From Pseudomonas sp. Seg1 (GTDB lineage: Bacteria > Pseudomonadota > Gammaproteobacteria > Pseudomonadales > Pseudomonadaceae): 64,000 bases of DNA. The notes under the pieces are model-generated. The model ran no database searches. It was not told where the DNA came from and worked only from the letters and a program-made list of their open reading frames with translations. The translations under genes and the position numbers were made by a program. The stretch lies in contig NZ_AP021903.1 of the NCBI RefSeq assembly GCF_018326005.1, positions 2,482,001 to 2,546,000 on the forward strand. Reading direction: 5' to 3'. Position 1 is the stretch's first letter. Every line of letters starts with the position of its first letter. Shown here in pieces: positions 63,865-64,000 of the stretch.

Positions 63865-64000
63865 GGTTTCACCTCGTAAAAAGCAGGCACGCAGGGGTGA
63901 GAGGGCGTTCGATCGAGCAGCCGTTGGCCTGCCGGTCGAACGAACGCCGGGTCATCTTCGTGCCTGTAAAGTCGCTGTGTGTTGCGCTGTTACCTTGTGG

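Overview
The window looks like a chromosomal segment of a Pseudomonas of the P. fluorescens group. The evidence is high-GC Pseudomonas-style genes (glcDEF, dhcAB-atoB, mqo, DUF2790, DUF2388, cobF), Pseudomonas LigD, and many dispersed REP-type inverted pairs of at least four sequence families between genes. No rRNA, tRNA, CRISPR array, integrase or insertion sequence was seen. Placement is from sequence recognition only.

Layout. 0-1 kb: end of an unknown gene and a type VI secretion Hcp gene with an unusual upstream region: a -24/-12-like element and three copies of an 18-bp dyad, two of them fused into a perfect 46-bp palindrome. 1.2-9 kb: HglS-type 2-oxoadipate dioxygenase, glycolate oxidase glcDEF, and a Baeyer-Villiger monooxygenase/hydrolase pair. 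9.2-12.5 kb: MASE2-GGDEF cyclase, periplasmic M20 peptidase, and a small protein behind a structured leader RNA. 12.6-20.9 kb: amino-acid catabolism: PEP-mutase-family oxaloacetate decarboxylase, an AruF/AruG pair, permease, N-formylglutamate hydrolase-like enzyme, glutamine-synthetase-like ligase, cysteine hydrolase and RpiR regulator. 21.2-27.4 kb: phosphatase-cobF, a dehydrocarnitine/ketone-body CoA-transferase operon with its LysR regulator, and a sirtuin.

27.5-35 kb: a methyltransferase, then what I consider the most interesting locus. A DUF692 multinuclear-iron oxygenase (MNIO) and its DUF2063 partner lie beside a DsbRS-like two-component system, two small secreted proteins and a CcdA-thioredoxin fusion. 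The same 39-bp operator-like sequence, with a constant 13-nt spacer, occurs once before the MNIO operon and twice between the regulator and the secreted-protein operon. No bufferin-type precursor gene adjoins the MNIO gene.

35-46 kb: GNAT acetyltransferase, DUF4242 protein, methyltransferase, phosphatidylcholine synthase, YebE-like protein, a VasX-like type VI effector with a membrane partner, and a heme-oxygenase-like diiron protein paired with a methyltransferase. 46-57.5 kb: LigD, small periplasmic proteins, SodC, a chemoreceptor with an apparent one-base frameshift, Mqo with a signal-peptide-like N-terminus, a 27-residue membrane peptide, Nudix hydrolase, and two tandem PoNi-like immunity proteins without a toxin. 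57.7-64 kb: one-directional cluster of UbiD/UbiX decarboxylase, CobW GTPase, NCS2 nucleobase permease and an 8-oxoguanine-deaminase-like amidohydrolase, suggesting nitrogen-heterocycle catabolism. A REP element forms the 3' end of the ubiX-like gene.
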